Shown: positions 50,577-58,724 of the stretch, one piece after another | Position numbering within the stretch: position 1 is the first letter of the stretch | How the letters are laid out: every line of letters begins with the position of its first letter | Origin: Hallerella sp963660435 | GTDB taxonomy: Bacteria; Fibrobacterota; Fibrobacteria; Fibrobacterales; Fibrobacteraceae | NCBI GenBank assembly: GCA_963660435.1 | Contig: CAVKYI010000007.1 | Span: forward strand, 1-64,000 | Length of the DNA: 64,000 nt | Direction: 5' to 3' | Translations under genes and position numbers: made by a program | The notes under the pieces: model-generated | Told to the model about the DNA's origin: nothing | Seen by the model: the letters and a program-made list of their open reading frames with translations, nothing else | Databases searched by the model: none

Positions 50577-51562
50577 AAATGGGACCAGCAGCTCGCTTGA
50601 ATGATTTCCGTTTCGCCGGAGAGATTCCGCATTTCCACGCCCGAACCTTCGAGCACTTCGCCTACGGGATAGACCGGTAACCTGTTTTCCGAGAATATAA
50701 CTTTTGGGAGGTTCGACGTGAAGAGCAGTCGATAATCTTCACCGCCTTTGAGCCAAAATTCTCGCAAGTCCACTCCGTATTTCCTCGCGAGCAGGGATGC
50801 GCCGGGATGCACCGGGATCTTCGCTTCGTCAATCCGGAGTCGCACATTGGACGAAAGCGCGATGTGATTCAACTCCGAACTCAGACCGTCCGAAAGGTCG
50901 ATGCACCCTCCGGAAACCCCGACGTGCAGGAGTTTCGCCCCGAACCGCTCGTCAATTTTCGGAGAAAGATGCTCCGCGACGACATCCGAAAGTTCCGGGT
51001 CGGAAGCCTTTCCGTGCAAGAAGGCCCAGAGACCGGCACCGCTCGCGCCGAGAGGACCCGACACATAGACCGTATCCCCGGGACGCGCTCCCGAACGGCG
51101 AAGCGGCTTTCCTTCCGCACGCCCGAGCATCGTAACCGAAAAAAGCCCCTCGTCCGCCGAAACGATGTCGCCGCCGACAAGGGAAATTCCCCGTTTCCGA
51201 AATCCGTCGGCAAAGGCTTTCGCCACGCGTTCCCGAACCGAAACATCCCAGTTCCTGTTGATGCAAATGCCGAGAAGGGCGATTCTTGGAACGCCTCCCA
51301 TTGCCGAAATGTCCGAAACGTTCGAGACGATACACTTTTCGACAGCCTCTTCCGGAGATGACCAGTCCAGGCGGAAATGCGAATTCTCGGCAGACATGTC
51401 CTTCGTCACAAGCCAGCCGTCAAAGGCGGCGCAGTCATCCCCCGCACCGAACCAGAAGCGTTCCCGCGGAGAAATTTCGTCCATCGGAACTTCGCGCGAA
51501 AGGACCTTCCTGATAAAGTCGAATTCCCCGAGAGGGGGAAAATGAAGAGAAGAATTTTCCAT
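50573..51562 (-). CDS. thiL: Thiamine-monophosphate kinase
   Basis: 329 aa. It phosphorylates thiamine monophosphate to the active diphosphate. GAGDDCAAFDGWLVTKDMSAEN, NVSDISAMGGVPRIALLG, ISLVGGDIVSA and CIDLSDGLSSELNHIA match ThiL/PurM-like enzymes. It is the first gene of the 14-gene minus run. The -10-like box ends 7 nt before its ATG. Confidence 0.94.
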   Translation of the reverse strand: MENSSLHFPPLGEFDFIRKVLSREVPMDEISPRERFWFGAGDDCAAFDGWLVTKDMSAENSHFRLDWSSPEEAVEKCIVSNVSDISAMGGVPRIALLGICINRNWDVSVRERVAKAFADGFRKRGISLVGGDIVSADEGLFSVTMLGRAEGKPLRRSGARPGDTVYVSGPLGASGAGLWAFLHGKASDPELSDVVAEHLSPKIDERFGAKLLHVGVSGGCIDLSDGLSSELNHIALSSNVRLRIDEAKIPVHPGASLLARKYGVDLREFWLKGGEDYRLLFTSNLPKVIFSENRLPVYPVGEVLEGSGVEMRNLSGETEIIQASCWSHL

Positions 51563-51569
51563 CTGGAGA

Positions 51570-51577
51570 AAAATCTA
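51570..51577 (-). promoter_or_regulatory. Near-consensus -10 box TAGATTTT before thiL
   Basis: The minus strand reads TAGATTTT, one base from TAnnTTTG, then TCTCCAG and the thiL ATG. It would start the long thiL to DUF2007-like unit as a leaderless message. Confidence 0.4.
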
Positions 51578-51588
51578 ATTTTTTTAAT

Positions 51589-51596
51589 TATCTTTA
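51589..51596 (+). promoter_or_regulatory. Near-consensus -10 box TATCTTTA before the receiver-like gene
   Basis: TATCTTTA is followed by CGAC and the GTG start at 51601. It is back to back with the thiL box in a 38-bp divergent spacer. Confidence 0.42.
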
Positions 51597-51600
51597 CGAC

Positions 51601-52035
51601 GTGGGTCACATCTTTTTCATTGCGGACTCCTCCGCGACCGACCTTTCGGAACTATCCAACTGGACTCTCGATTGGATGCTATCCCATGATATGCCCGCGG
51701 ATACGGCCATCTACGGTTGCCAGGGAATCCAGCAGGGCGAAAAGGCCCTCGAAACGCCTCTCGCCCAAGGCGAATCTCCCGCTCTGATCGTTCTAGACCA
51801 TGTAGCCTCCCCGACGGACGAATCCATCGCCTTTGGAAAAAGACTCCGCGACGCGATTCCCGAATCCTGGATAGTCGAACTGGTCGAAAAGGACTACCCG
51901 CTTCCCGAACGGAACGACGAAGCGTTCTTCATGCCGAAGCCTATCCGGAAAAGCGACTGGGAAGACGTTCTCGAACATGTATTCGTGGAAGCCTGCTCCC
52001 CGCAATGGTCCAACGTCACCCCGTACAATCCCTGA
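51601..52035 (+). CDS. Stand-alone receiver-like (CheY-fold) protein
   Basis: 144 aa, GTG start. The pattern follows a response-regulator receiver: strand HIFFIAD with acidic D9, then GCQGIQQGEKAL (nG.eAl helix), the phospho-acceptor position D66 in ALIVLDHVASP, and K113 in FFMPKPIRKSDW. The usual Thr/Ser after strand 4 is not obvious (WIVELVEKD), so phosphorylation is uncertain. No output domain or kinase is nearby. A -10-like box 4 nt upstream suggests a leaderless message. The TIM-barrel gene follows after 4 bp. Confidence 0.62.
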   Translation: MGHIFFIADSSATDLSELSNWTLDWMLSHDMPADTAIYGCQGIQQGEKALETPLAQGESPALIVLDHVASPTDESIAFGKRLRDAIPESWIVELVEKDYPLPERNDEAFFMPKPIRKSDWEDVLEHVFVEACSPQWSNVTPYNP

Positions 52036-52039
52036 CAAG

Positions 52040-53023
52040 ATGAAAAAAGGAATCGCCTATTTCGGCGTACGAAATCCCGAACGAGCCGTCGAAGACCTCG
52101 AAGAAATCAAGAAAGCGGGCTTTACCCACGTATTGCACACCTGGTCCGAGGAAGACTTCCAGTACTATCCGGAAACGATGAAGAAAATCATCGCCGATTC
52201 CGTCGGGCTGGGACTGAAAGTCTATGTGAATCCCTGGGGTGTCGGACGCGTTTTCGGCGGAGAAGCCTACTCGGAAATCACCGCGAGAAACCATTCCCTG
52301 TGCCAGGTTTCCCTCGACGGAAAACCTTCTGTCGCGGCCTGCCCGAACCATCCGGATTTCCGGGCCTACATGCACCGCTGGATAGAAGCCGTATGCGACA
52401 CGCAAGCCGAAACGGTCTTCTGGGACGAGCCGCACTTTTACTTCGAAAAGGGAAAGCTCGAAAACTGGGCATGTCTCTGCCCGGAATGCAAGAAGAAGTT
52501 CCGGTCCGCGTTCGGCTACGAAATGCCCGGGTCGCTTACCCGAGACGTGAAAACTTTCCGCGAAAATTCCCTGGTCGAGTTTCTCTCCGAAATGACAGCC
52601 GATGTCCACGCTCGCGGGAAAAGAAACTGCGTTTGCCTGCTGCCGCCATGGTTTCCGGCAGGACTGGACTGCTGGGACCGCGTCGCGAGCCTCTCCTCCG
52701 TCGATGAAATCGCCTGCGACCCTTACTGGGAGCGCGGAGCATCCGGAGAATCCATCCAAAAGACATATGCCGACGTTTCCGAGAAGATTTTCCGGCTAGG
52801 AAAAGATTTCGGGAAGGAGCCGCAGATGTGGATCAAGAATTACCAGATTGCCCGAGGAAGGGAAGACGACATCCGTATCGCGACAGGCGAAGCGATAGCC
52901 GCGGGAATCGAAAACATCTTTGCCTGGTCGTTCAAGGGGAACGCCTACCTCTCCGCTCTCGCATCCGATGATCCGGAAACCGTCTGGAGAACGCAAGTCG
53001 AAGCGTTGCAGTTCAGAGCCTAG
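52040..53023 (+). CDS. TIM-barrel protein, putative glycoside hydrolase-like, cytoplasmic
   Basis: 327 aa, no signal peptide. Beta/alpha-barrel features are KKGIAYFGVRNPERAVEDLEEIKKAGFTHVLHTW, LGLKVYVNPWGVG, TVFWDEPHFYF (acidic residues at a strand end, as in glycosidase active sites), and IENIFAWSFKGN. An inserted CLCPECKKKF segment with nearby Cys may bind zinc, as seen in some glycosidase-like families. The exact family is not recognised. ATG 52040 lies 4 bp after the receiver-like stop, so the two are likely one operon. Confidence 0.6.
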   Translation: MKKGIAYFGVRNPERAVEDLEEIKKAGFTHVLHTWSEEDFQYYPETMKKIIADSVGLGLKVYVNPWGVGRVFGGEAYSEITARNHSLCQVSLDGKPSVAACPNHPDFRAYMHRWIEAVCDTQAETVFWDEPHFYFEKGKLENWACLCPECKKKFRSAFGYEMPGSLTRDVKTFRENSLVEFLSEMTADVHARGKRNCVCLLPPWFPAGLDCWDRVASLSSVDEIACDPYWERGASGESIQKTYADVSEKIFRLGKDFGKEPQMWIKNYQIARGREDDIRIATGEAIAAGIENIFAWSFKGNAYLSALASDDPETVWRTQVEALQFRA

Positions 53024-53060
53024 TTCAGAGAACTTGGAGCCTAGAATCGCAAAGCGGGCT

Positions 53061-53228
53061 TTTTAGATAGAATCCATTCCGAGCCTTATGGATCCTATCG
53101 CTTCGCGGTGCTACGCTCCAGGATGACAGAAAAGCGTTGCTATCCTTCAGGATGACTGTTTATCGCGCAATCCTTTACAGGTCCGCTAAACGAACACTCC
53201 ACTCTCCACATTCCACACTTCACTCTCC
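53061..53228. repeat. Palindromic module, linker and heptads
   Basis: GATAGAATCC..GGATCCTATCGC..CGCTCCAGGATGAC (about 53066-53126), then a second TTCAGGATGAC end (to 53155), then the linker at 53162-53193, then five heptads ACACTCC, ACTCTCC, ACATTCC, ACACTTC, ACTCTCC (53194-53228). Same order as the copy at 198-389. Confidence 0.72.
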
Positions 53229-53255
53229 CCTCAGATCTAGGCTCGGACCGTACCG

Positions 53256-53951
53256 CTACTCCACTTCCACTTCATCCGGGTTGGTAACGCGGACTTCGAT
53301 TCTGCGGTTCTGTCTGCGGCCATCTTCCGTATCGTTCGAAGCCTTCGGGCGGGAATAGCCATATCCTACCGCCGTAACGCGATCCTTGGATATTCCCTTG
53401 CGGATCATATAGTCGCGGACACTGTTTGCCCTATCCTCGGAAAGCTTCTGGTTGAACTCTTCGCCGCCTTCGGAACTCGTGTGACCTTCGATTTCCACCT
53501 TCGCTTTCGCGTTCTTCTTGAGCCCTTCGATCGTACGGTCTAGCGTAGCGAGGGACGACGGCACAAGTTCCGCGCTTCCCACCCGAAACGAAATTCCCGA
53601 AAGTTCCGCCCTGGTATCGTCAAAGGCGACATTCACCGAACCGTAACTTGCCCGGGGAGAAACGTAGGGAGTCTCGCCGCATCCAAAGGGACCGGTCAGG
53701 CTTTCGCAAAGGATCCGGTAGGAATCTTCCCGCGGAATGAGGAACGAAGCTTCGCCATACGCGTTCGTCTTTACGACAATCCGGTTCTTCGGATTTTTTT
53801 CGCCGACAAAGGTGAGCGTCTTGTTCTTTTGGGGAACATCGTCAAAATTCGTGTAGGAAACGTTCAACACGGCGTGGGTCTTGTTCGGGGCCAGATCCTT
53901 CGCGACGGAAAAGGCTGCGCAGAAAGCGACAAGAAAAAGCAAGCGTTTCAT
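53256..53951 (-). CDS. OmpA-family outer-membrane/peptidoglycan-binding protein
   Basis: 231 aa. The signal peptide is MKRLLFLVAFCAAFSVA. The N-terminal about 95 residues form a beta-rich domain with a Cys pair (ILCESLTGPFGCGE). The OmpA-C domain (about 120-225) has ISFRVGSAELVPSSLATLD, IEGHTSSEGGEEFNQKLSEDRANSVRDYMIRKGI and GYGYSRPKASNDTEDGRRQNRRIEVRV, with the diaminopimelate-binding Asp/Arg pattern. It anchors the envelope to peptidoglycan. Confidence 0.9.
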   Translation of the reverse strand: MKRLLFLVAFCAAFSVAKDLAPNKTHAVLNVSYTNFDDVPQKNKTLTFVGEKNPKNRIVVKTNAYGEASFLIPREDSYRILCESLTGPFGCGETPYVSPRASYGSVNVAFDDTRAELSGISFRVGSAELVPSSLATLDRTIEGLKKNAKAKVEIEGHTSSEGGEEFNQKLSEDRANSVRDYMIRKGISKDRVTAVGYGYSRPKASNDTEDGRRQNRRIEVRVTNPDEVEVE

Positions 53952-53987
53952 TTTTTCTCCAAAAGAGAATTAGTCGGCAAGGAAAAT

Positions 53988-56072
53988 CTAGCCGTTCACC
54001 GCCTTGAAATCGGCGACATTTCCTGCAAATTCCGCAAGATATTCCCGAAGTTCGCAAGCGACCGTTTCCGGTTCGTAGCCAAACTTCCTTTCCAGGACGG
54101 AAGCCGGCGCCGAGGCGCCAAAGCGTTCTAGCCCGACGACCTTGCCAAAGCCTCCGACGACATCCTTGAAGAGAACCGGAAGGCCGCTCGAAAGAGCGAA
54201 GACTGGCGTCCACGGTACAATCACGGAATCGCGAAATTCCTTGGACTGGACAAGGAAAAGCTTCGGGCTTATCATCGAGACGACCCGGACAGAGCGTCCT
54301 TCCTTGCGAAGAATTTCCGCGGCATCGTGTCCGAGAAGAACGTCGGAACCGTTCGCAACGACCGTGAGCTCGGGATTCTTGCCGGCAGGCGTGTTGTCGC
54401 TTACGACATAGGCGCCCTTTCGACATTTGGAAGCTTCCGCATACCGGGAACTCCCGTTCGGGCAAGGAAGCGTCCCGACCTTCTGCCTAGAAAGAATCAG
54501 CGCGGTCGGGCTATCCTCGTTTTCGAACGCCATTTCCCAGGCGACCGTCGTTTCGGCGGGATCCGCCGGACGGAGAACGAGCATTTGCGGACGTCCATCC
54601 GCCTTGTTCAAATCTTCTAGCAGGCGAATCTGCGTTTCGTGTTCGATAGGCTGGTGCGTCGGACCGTCCTCGCCCACGCGGAAGCTGTCGTGCGTAAAGA
54701 CATACTTGACCGGAAGCCCCTGCAGCGCGGCCATGCGGATGACGGGCTTCATGAAATCGCTAAAGACAAAGAAAGTCGCGCAAATCGGGTAGAGGCCACC
54801 GTGAAGCGCGATTCCGCAGGCGATAGCGCCCATCGTGAGTTCCGCGACGCCGACCTGGACAAAGGCTCCGCCAAAATCGCCCGGCTTCATGATGCGCGTT
54901 TCGTTCAGGAACTTTTGCGTCTGGTCGCTGTTGGACAGGTCCGCCGAAGAGCAGATGATGTTGCGATAGTTCTTTCCGAGATAGGCGAGAACCGTTCCCG
55001 AACTGTTGCGTGTCGCGACTCCCTCCTTCTGTTCCAGATTCTTGAGGTCAAGCCGGATGCCTTGCCCCGAGAGCCACTTGCGAAGCGTTTCCGCCTTGTC
55101 GGGATTCTCCCTGTCCCAGGCGGCCTTTTTCTCTTTCCAGGCGGAGGCTTCCTTTTCGAGTTCTTCCAGACGCTCCGCGAACGCCTTTTTCACTTCCGGG
55201 AAAACCTGGAACGGATTTTCGGCACAACCGCCTAGGCGACGGACAGTTTCTTCCGTCGAAGCGCCCGCACCGGAAAGAGGCTGTCCGTGCGTGGAAACCT
55301 TTCCCTCGAAAGATTCGCCCGATGCGCCGACAGCGCCTTTCGCCATCGTCGTGTGCCCGATGACGATCGTCGGACGTTCCTTTTCGGCAAACGCTTTCTT
55401 GAACGCGGCCCGGAGTTCCGGAATATTTTCGCCATCCGCTTCGAGAACGTTCCAGCCCCAGGATTCGTACTGTTTCCTGAAATCCTGGTCCATGACGTCT
55501 TCCGTCTTGCAGGAAAGCTGCACGCCGTTCGCATCGTAGAAGAAAACGAGATTCGAAAGCTTGAGATGGCCGGCAACGCGTCCGACTCCGTAGGCGATTT
55601 CTTCCTGGATGCCACCGTCCGAGACCAAAAGAACGGTCTTGTGCTCGAGAATATCCCCGAACTGGGCTACCTTGTAGCGTTCCGCGATGGCGACTCCCAC
55701 CGCCATTCCCTGTCCTAGTCCAAGAGGCCCCGACGAGTTTTCGATACCATGCTCGACGGAGAGTTCCGGATGACCGGACGTGATGCTTCCGAACTGGCGG
55801 AAGTTTTCGAGATCTTCCATCGAAAGACGACCGGCGAGGAGAAGTTCCGAGTAGAGCAAAGGCGACATGTGCCCCGGATCCATCAGAAAGCGGTCACGCG
55901 CTTCCCAGTGCGGATTCTTCGGATCGAACTTGAGAAATTCCGCAAAGAGGAGGGTTACGGCGGTAGCCGCGCCCATCGCTCCGCCCGGATGCCCGGACTT
56001 CGCCTTTTCGACCATGGCGGCGGAAAGGATTCGAACGTTATCGGCAGCTTTTTGAATTATTGAATCGTCCAC
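53988..56072 (-). CDS. tkt: Transketolase
   Basis: 694 aa, GTG start with AGAGG upstream. It transfers two-carbon ketol units in the pentose phosphate pathway using thiamine diphosphate. MVEKAKSGHPGGAMGAA, FDPKNPHWEARDRFLMDPGH, GPLGLGQGMAVGVAIAER and THDSFRVGEDGPTHQPIEHE are family blocks. The TPP motif reads SDGGIQEEIAYG rather than the common GDGC..EG. It has its own exact -10 box. Confidence 0.95.
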   Translation of the reverse strand: MDDSIIQKAADNVRILSAAMVEKAKSGHPGGAMGAATAVTLLFAEFLKFDPKNPHWEARDRFLMDPGHMSPLLYSELLLAGRLSMEDLENFRQFGSITSGHPELSVEHGIENSSGPLGLGQGMAVGVAIAERYKVAQFGDILEHKTVLLVSDGGIQEEIAYGVGRVAGHLKLSNLVFFYDANGVQLSCKTEDVMDQDFRKQYESWGWNVLEADGENIPELRAAFKKAFAEKERPTIVIGHTTMAKGAVGASGESFEGKVSTHGQPLSGAGASTEETVRRLGGCAENPFQVFPEVKKAFAERLEELEKEASAWKEKKAAWDRENPDKAETLRKWLSGQGIRLDLKNLEQKEGVATRNSSGTVLAYLGKNYRNIICSSADLSNSDQTQKFLNETRIMKPGDFGGAFVQVGVAELTMGAIACGIALHGGLYPICATFFVFSDFMKPVIRMAALQGLPVKYVFTHDSFRVGEDGPTHQPIEHETQIRLLEDLNKADGRPQMLVLRPADPAETTVAWEMAFENEDSPTALILSRQKVGTLPCPNGSSRYAEASKCRKGAYVVSDNTPAGKNPELTVVANGSDVLLGHDAAEILRKEGRSVRVVSMISPKLFLVQSKEFRDSVIVPWTPVFALSSGLPVLFKDVVGGFGKVVGLERFGASAPASVLERKFGYEPETVACELREYLAEFAGNVADFKAVNG

Positions 56073-56100
56073 AGGAAGCCTCTGTAAAAAATTTTCGACC

Positions 56101-56108
56101 CAAATTTA
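56101..56108 (-). promoter_or_regulatory. FCB -10 box TAAATTTG for tkt
   Basis: The minus strand reads TAAATTTG, an exact match, 28 nt before the GTG start. Confidence 0.5.
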
Positions 56109-56151
56109 GATTACATTCGTCAAATTCTCAACGGCAAAAAAGCAAAAGAAC

Positions 56152-56159
56152 TATATTCA
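56152..56159 (+). promoter_or_regulatory. Possible -10 box TATATTCA before the GT-C gene
   Basis: TATATT at 56152-56157 lies 8 nt before the ATG at 56166, leaving no room for a ribosome site. It is a weaker match than TAnnTTTG. Confidence 0.33.
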
Positions 56160-56165
56160 CCCCCG

Positions 56166-58724
56166 ATGAAAAGATTCAAGCGCATTTTTCTGAACCTGTG
56201 CCATCCAGCGGGAATCGTCGGGACGCTGTTTGCCCTCGCGATTCCCTTTCTCATCTACCTGGGTCCAAATGTCGGGGCGAAAGACGTCATCCGCCTCCTG
56301 GACCTGAGGCTCCCCTTTCCGCTGTTTATTGCCCAGCTGGCAGCGGGACTTTTGCTCTTCGTCCTTCTCTTCAAGGATTTCCGAAGCTATCTGAAAGAAC
56401 ATTTTCCGCCGGTTTCCTATCTGGTTCTCGTTTCCGCGTTTGCCCTTTTCGCGACGATCTTCGCAGGCACGCAGATCGAGGCCCGTCACCGAGTCCAAAG
56501 CGATGAAAGCGTCTTCATGGCTATCGCCCAGAACATGTATTTCAACCAGACGACGGGAACGTGCGACGAAGGCGAATTCCAGAACGGCACGCTCGACTGC
56601 TACCGAAATTCCGACAGTTTCAAGACTAAGGGACTTTCCCTTCTCTATCTTTTGGGGATGCCCTTCTTCGGTCCGGATCTGCACTGGATCTTCCACGCGG
56701 AGCTCGCGATGCTCTTCTTTGCGGCGCTTCTCCTCTTCTTCGCCATCCGGGCATGGACGGGCGACGACATGCTTTCCGCCCTTTCGAGCATTCTCCTCGT
56801 TTCCCAGCCGACGGTGCTTTTCCAGTTCCGCTCGATGTCCGTCGAGCCGCTCTACATTTTTCTTTCCGCGCTCGCTCTATGGGTTTTCAAGTGGGCTTTC
56901 GACCGCAACACGTGCCGACACTGGATGCTTTCCGCGATAGTCCTCGCCTTTTTCGCCCAGACCCGCCAGGAGACCGTCTTCTGCCTCGCCGCGTTCCTCG
57001 CCATCGCCATTCCGAAGATTCTCGACCGAAAGGATTTCAAGGCGCCGGCATTTTTCGCGACCCTTTCGATTTTTTCCATTCCGGTACTTCTCACGATCAG
57101 CTATTTCCAGGGATACGGTTTTCAAGGCGGATCCTACTCCGCCCACGGACATTTTCTGGAAAACCTCCTCGGAAACTGGTCTGTCATGACAAAACCGCTT
57201 TCCGAAAGCGGGCTTCTCGCAAACCCGTTCCTTTCGAGCTTCAACTACCTCTTTCTCCTCGGACTTGTCTTTCTGTGCATCCAGGCTCTACGCGAGATTC
57301 TTGCGAAAAACTTCGGCCCAAATACCAAGATCGCGGGATTTCTCCTTCTCTACCACATCCAGACATACATGATTCTCGAAAACGTTTCGGGAGACTTTAC
57401 GATCGAAATCAACCAGCGTTACGCCCTGGTGATGATGCCTTCAATGGCGTTTCTCGCCGCATACGCCCTGAAGCACCTGCTTTCGATAGCCTGCTTTCTT
57501 TTCGGAGCGAAAACTACGAGCTTCCGCGCGAAATTCATCGTGACACTCATCCTCGCCTCCGCCACTTTCGGAAACACGCTCCATTATAGAGAAAGCTTCA
57601 ACCGGAACATCATGTACAACCGCAACCACCTGACGACGGAAGAAGCGGAAATCTGGAAATGGCTGAATGACGAACCCAGGAAGCCGCGACTTTTCGTCTA
57701 TGGCAGACCGTGGCACTTTATCGCCTACGGAGAATCGGCGATTCACTATGACCGCGCCCGAAAGATTTCGCCGGATTCCCTTGAGCGGCTAGTCAGGAAA
57801 TACGACGGCGAGGTTTACTACATCCGCGGGCTGGACTGCTGGGATTCCAAGACCTACCACGCCAAGGCTGTGGAAAAACGCATTCCGACGACTTGCGACG
57901 TGTTCGAGCGCGAAGCGAAACTCGAAGATGTCTATCGGGTGCTGATTACAGGCAATTACTGGGTCCGCATCGCGAAAATCCACGCAAGGATGAGCTACGA
58001 TCCGGCAAGGCTCTTCGCCTTCGGTTTCTGGCAGGGAAATCCCGAGACAAGGACATTCATCTTCAATTCGGCTGCCTATCTGGAGACCGCGGAACCATGG
58101 AAGATTCGCATATCGCTCAACGGAGATTCCATTTTCGACACGCCCTACCGCAAGGGAGACTTCAGCGACACGCTGGCCGGTCCCACGCTTCTTCCCGGAT
58201 ACAACCGCCTTTCCGCGGACATCTACGATTCGACATCGGGCGAAAAAATCGCGAACGTCGAGGATTACCGCTTTTTCCGCTTCGAAGGCGCGCTCCAGAT
58301 GTCCCTGATGCAGCCCATCGAAAGCGTCCAGGGCTGGGGAAATCTTCACGTCAATTCGACGGTCGATGGAAACGCGTTCACGCTTGCCGGCAAAAAGTTT
58401 TCCGAAGGCTTCGGGACGCATGCGCCGAGCAGAACCGTTTTTGACATCCGCGGGGAATTCAGGCGATTCTGGGCCCTGATCGGACTCGACGAGGAAAGCC
58501 TCTGCAGCGACGGCATTTCGTACAAGATTCTTGGCGACGGAAAGATCCTCCGCCTGAACCTGCGACTTTCTCCCGGGAAAATCGACACGCTCGATATTTC
58601 CGTCCACGGAATCCGCCAACTCGCGATCGTCACCGATTCGCTTTCGAGCAAGGACTGCGATCACGTCGATATCGTCTTTCCGACTCTCTATCCCGAATCC
58701 AAACTCAACCCGAAAACCCCGTAA
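56166..58724 (+). CDS. GT-C fold membrane glycosyltransferase with a C-terminal NPCBM-like domain
   Basis: 852 aa. The first about 460 residues hold about ten or more membrane segments, with the early acidic motif RVQSDESVFMAIAQNMYF (GT39/ArnT/PMT type). The remainder is soluble and extracytoplasmic. The last about 140 residues (PIESVQGWGNLHVNSTVDGNAFTLAGKKFSEGFGTHAPSRTVFDIRGEFRRFWALIGLDEESL..) match the NPCBM pattern of a sugar-binding beta-sandwich usually found on secreted glycosidases. It probably transfers a sugar from a lipid carrier. The next gene encodes a lipid-sugar synthase; the stop and start overlap by one base. Confidence 0.8.
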   Translation: MKRFKRIFLNLCHPAGIVGTLFALAIPFLIYLGPNVGAKDVIRLLDLRLPFPLFIAQLAAGLLLFVLLFKDFRSYLKEHFPPVSYLVLVSAFALFATIFAGTQIEARHRVQSDESVFMAIAQNMYFNQTTGTCDEGEFQNGTLDCYRNSDSFKTKGLSLLYLLGMPFFGPDLHWIFHAELAMLFFAALLLFFAIRAWTGDDMLSALSSILLVSQPTVLFQFRSMSVEPLYIFLSALALWVFKWAFDRNTCRHWMLSAIVLAFFAQTRQETVFCLAAFLAIAIPKILDRKDFKAPAFFATLSIFSIPVLLTISYFQGYGFQGGSYSAHGHFLENLLGNWSVMTKPLSESGLLANPFLSSFNYLFLLGLVFLCIQALREILAKNFGPNTKIAGFLLLYHIQTYMILENVSGDFTIEINQRYALVMMPSMAFLAAYALKHLLSIACFLFGAKTTSFRAKFIVTLILASATFGNTLHYRESFNRNIMYNRNHLTTEEAEIWKWLNDEPRKPRLFVYGRPWHFIAYGESAIHYDRARKISPDSLERLVRKYDGEVYYIRGLDCWDSKTYHAKAVEKRIPTTCDVFEREAKLEDVYRVLITGNYWVRIAKIHARMSYDPARLFAFGFWQGNPETRTFIFNSAAYLETAEPWKIRISLNGDSIFDTPYRKGDFSDTLAGPTLLPGYNRLSADIYDSTSGEKIANVEDYRFFRFEGALQMSLMQPIESVQGWGNLHVNSTVDGNAFTLAGKKFSEGFGTHAPSRTVFDIRGEFRRFWALIGLDEESLCSDGISYKILGDGKILRLNLRLSPGKIDTLDISVHGIRQLAIVTDSLSSKDCDHVDIVFPTLYPESKLNPKTP

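Noticed and set aside
48603..50600. A 665-codon open frame on the plus strand
   Set aside because: Antisense shadow of pilB; no motifs, and the opposite strand has the Walker A and tetracysteine motifs.
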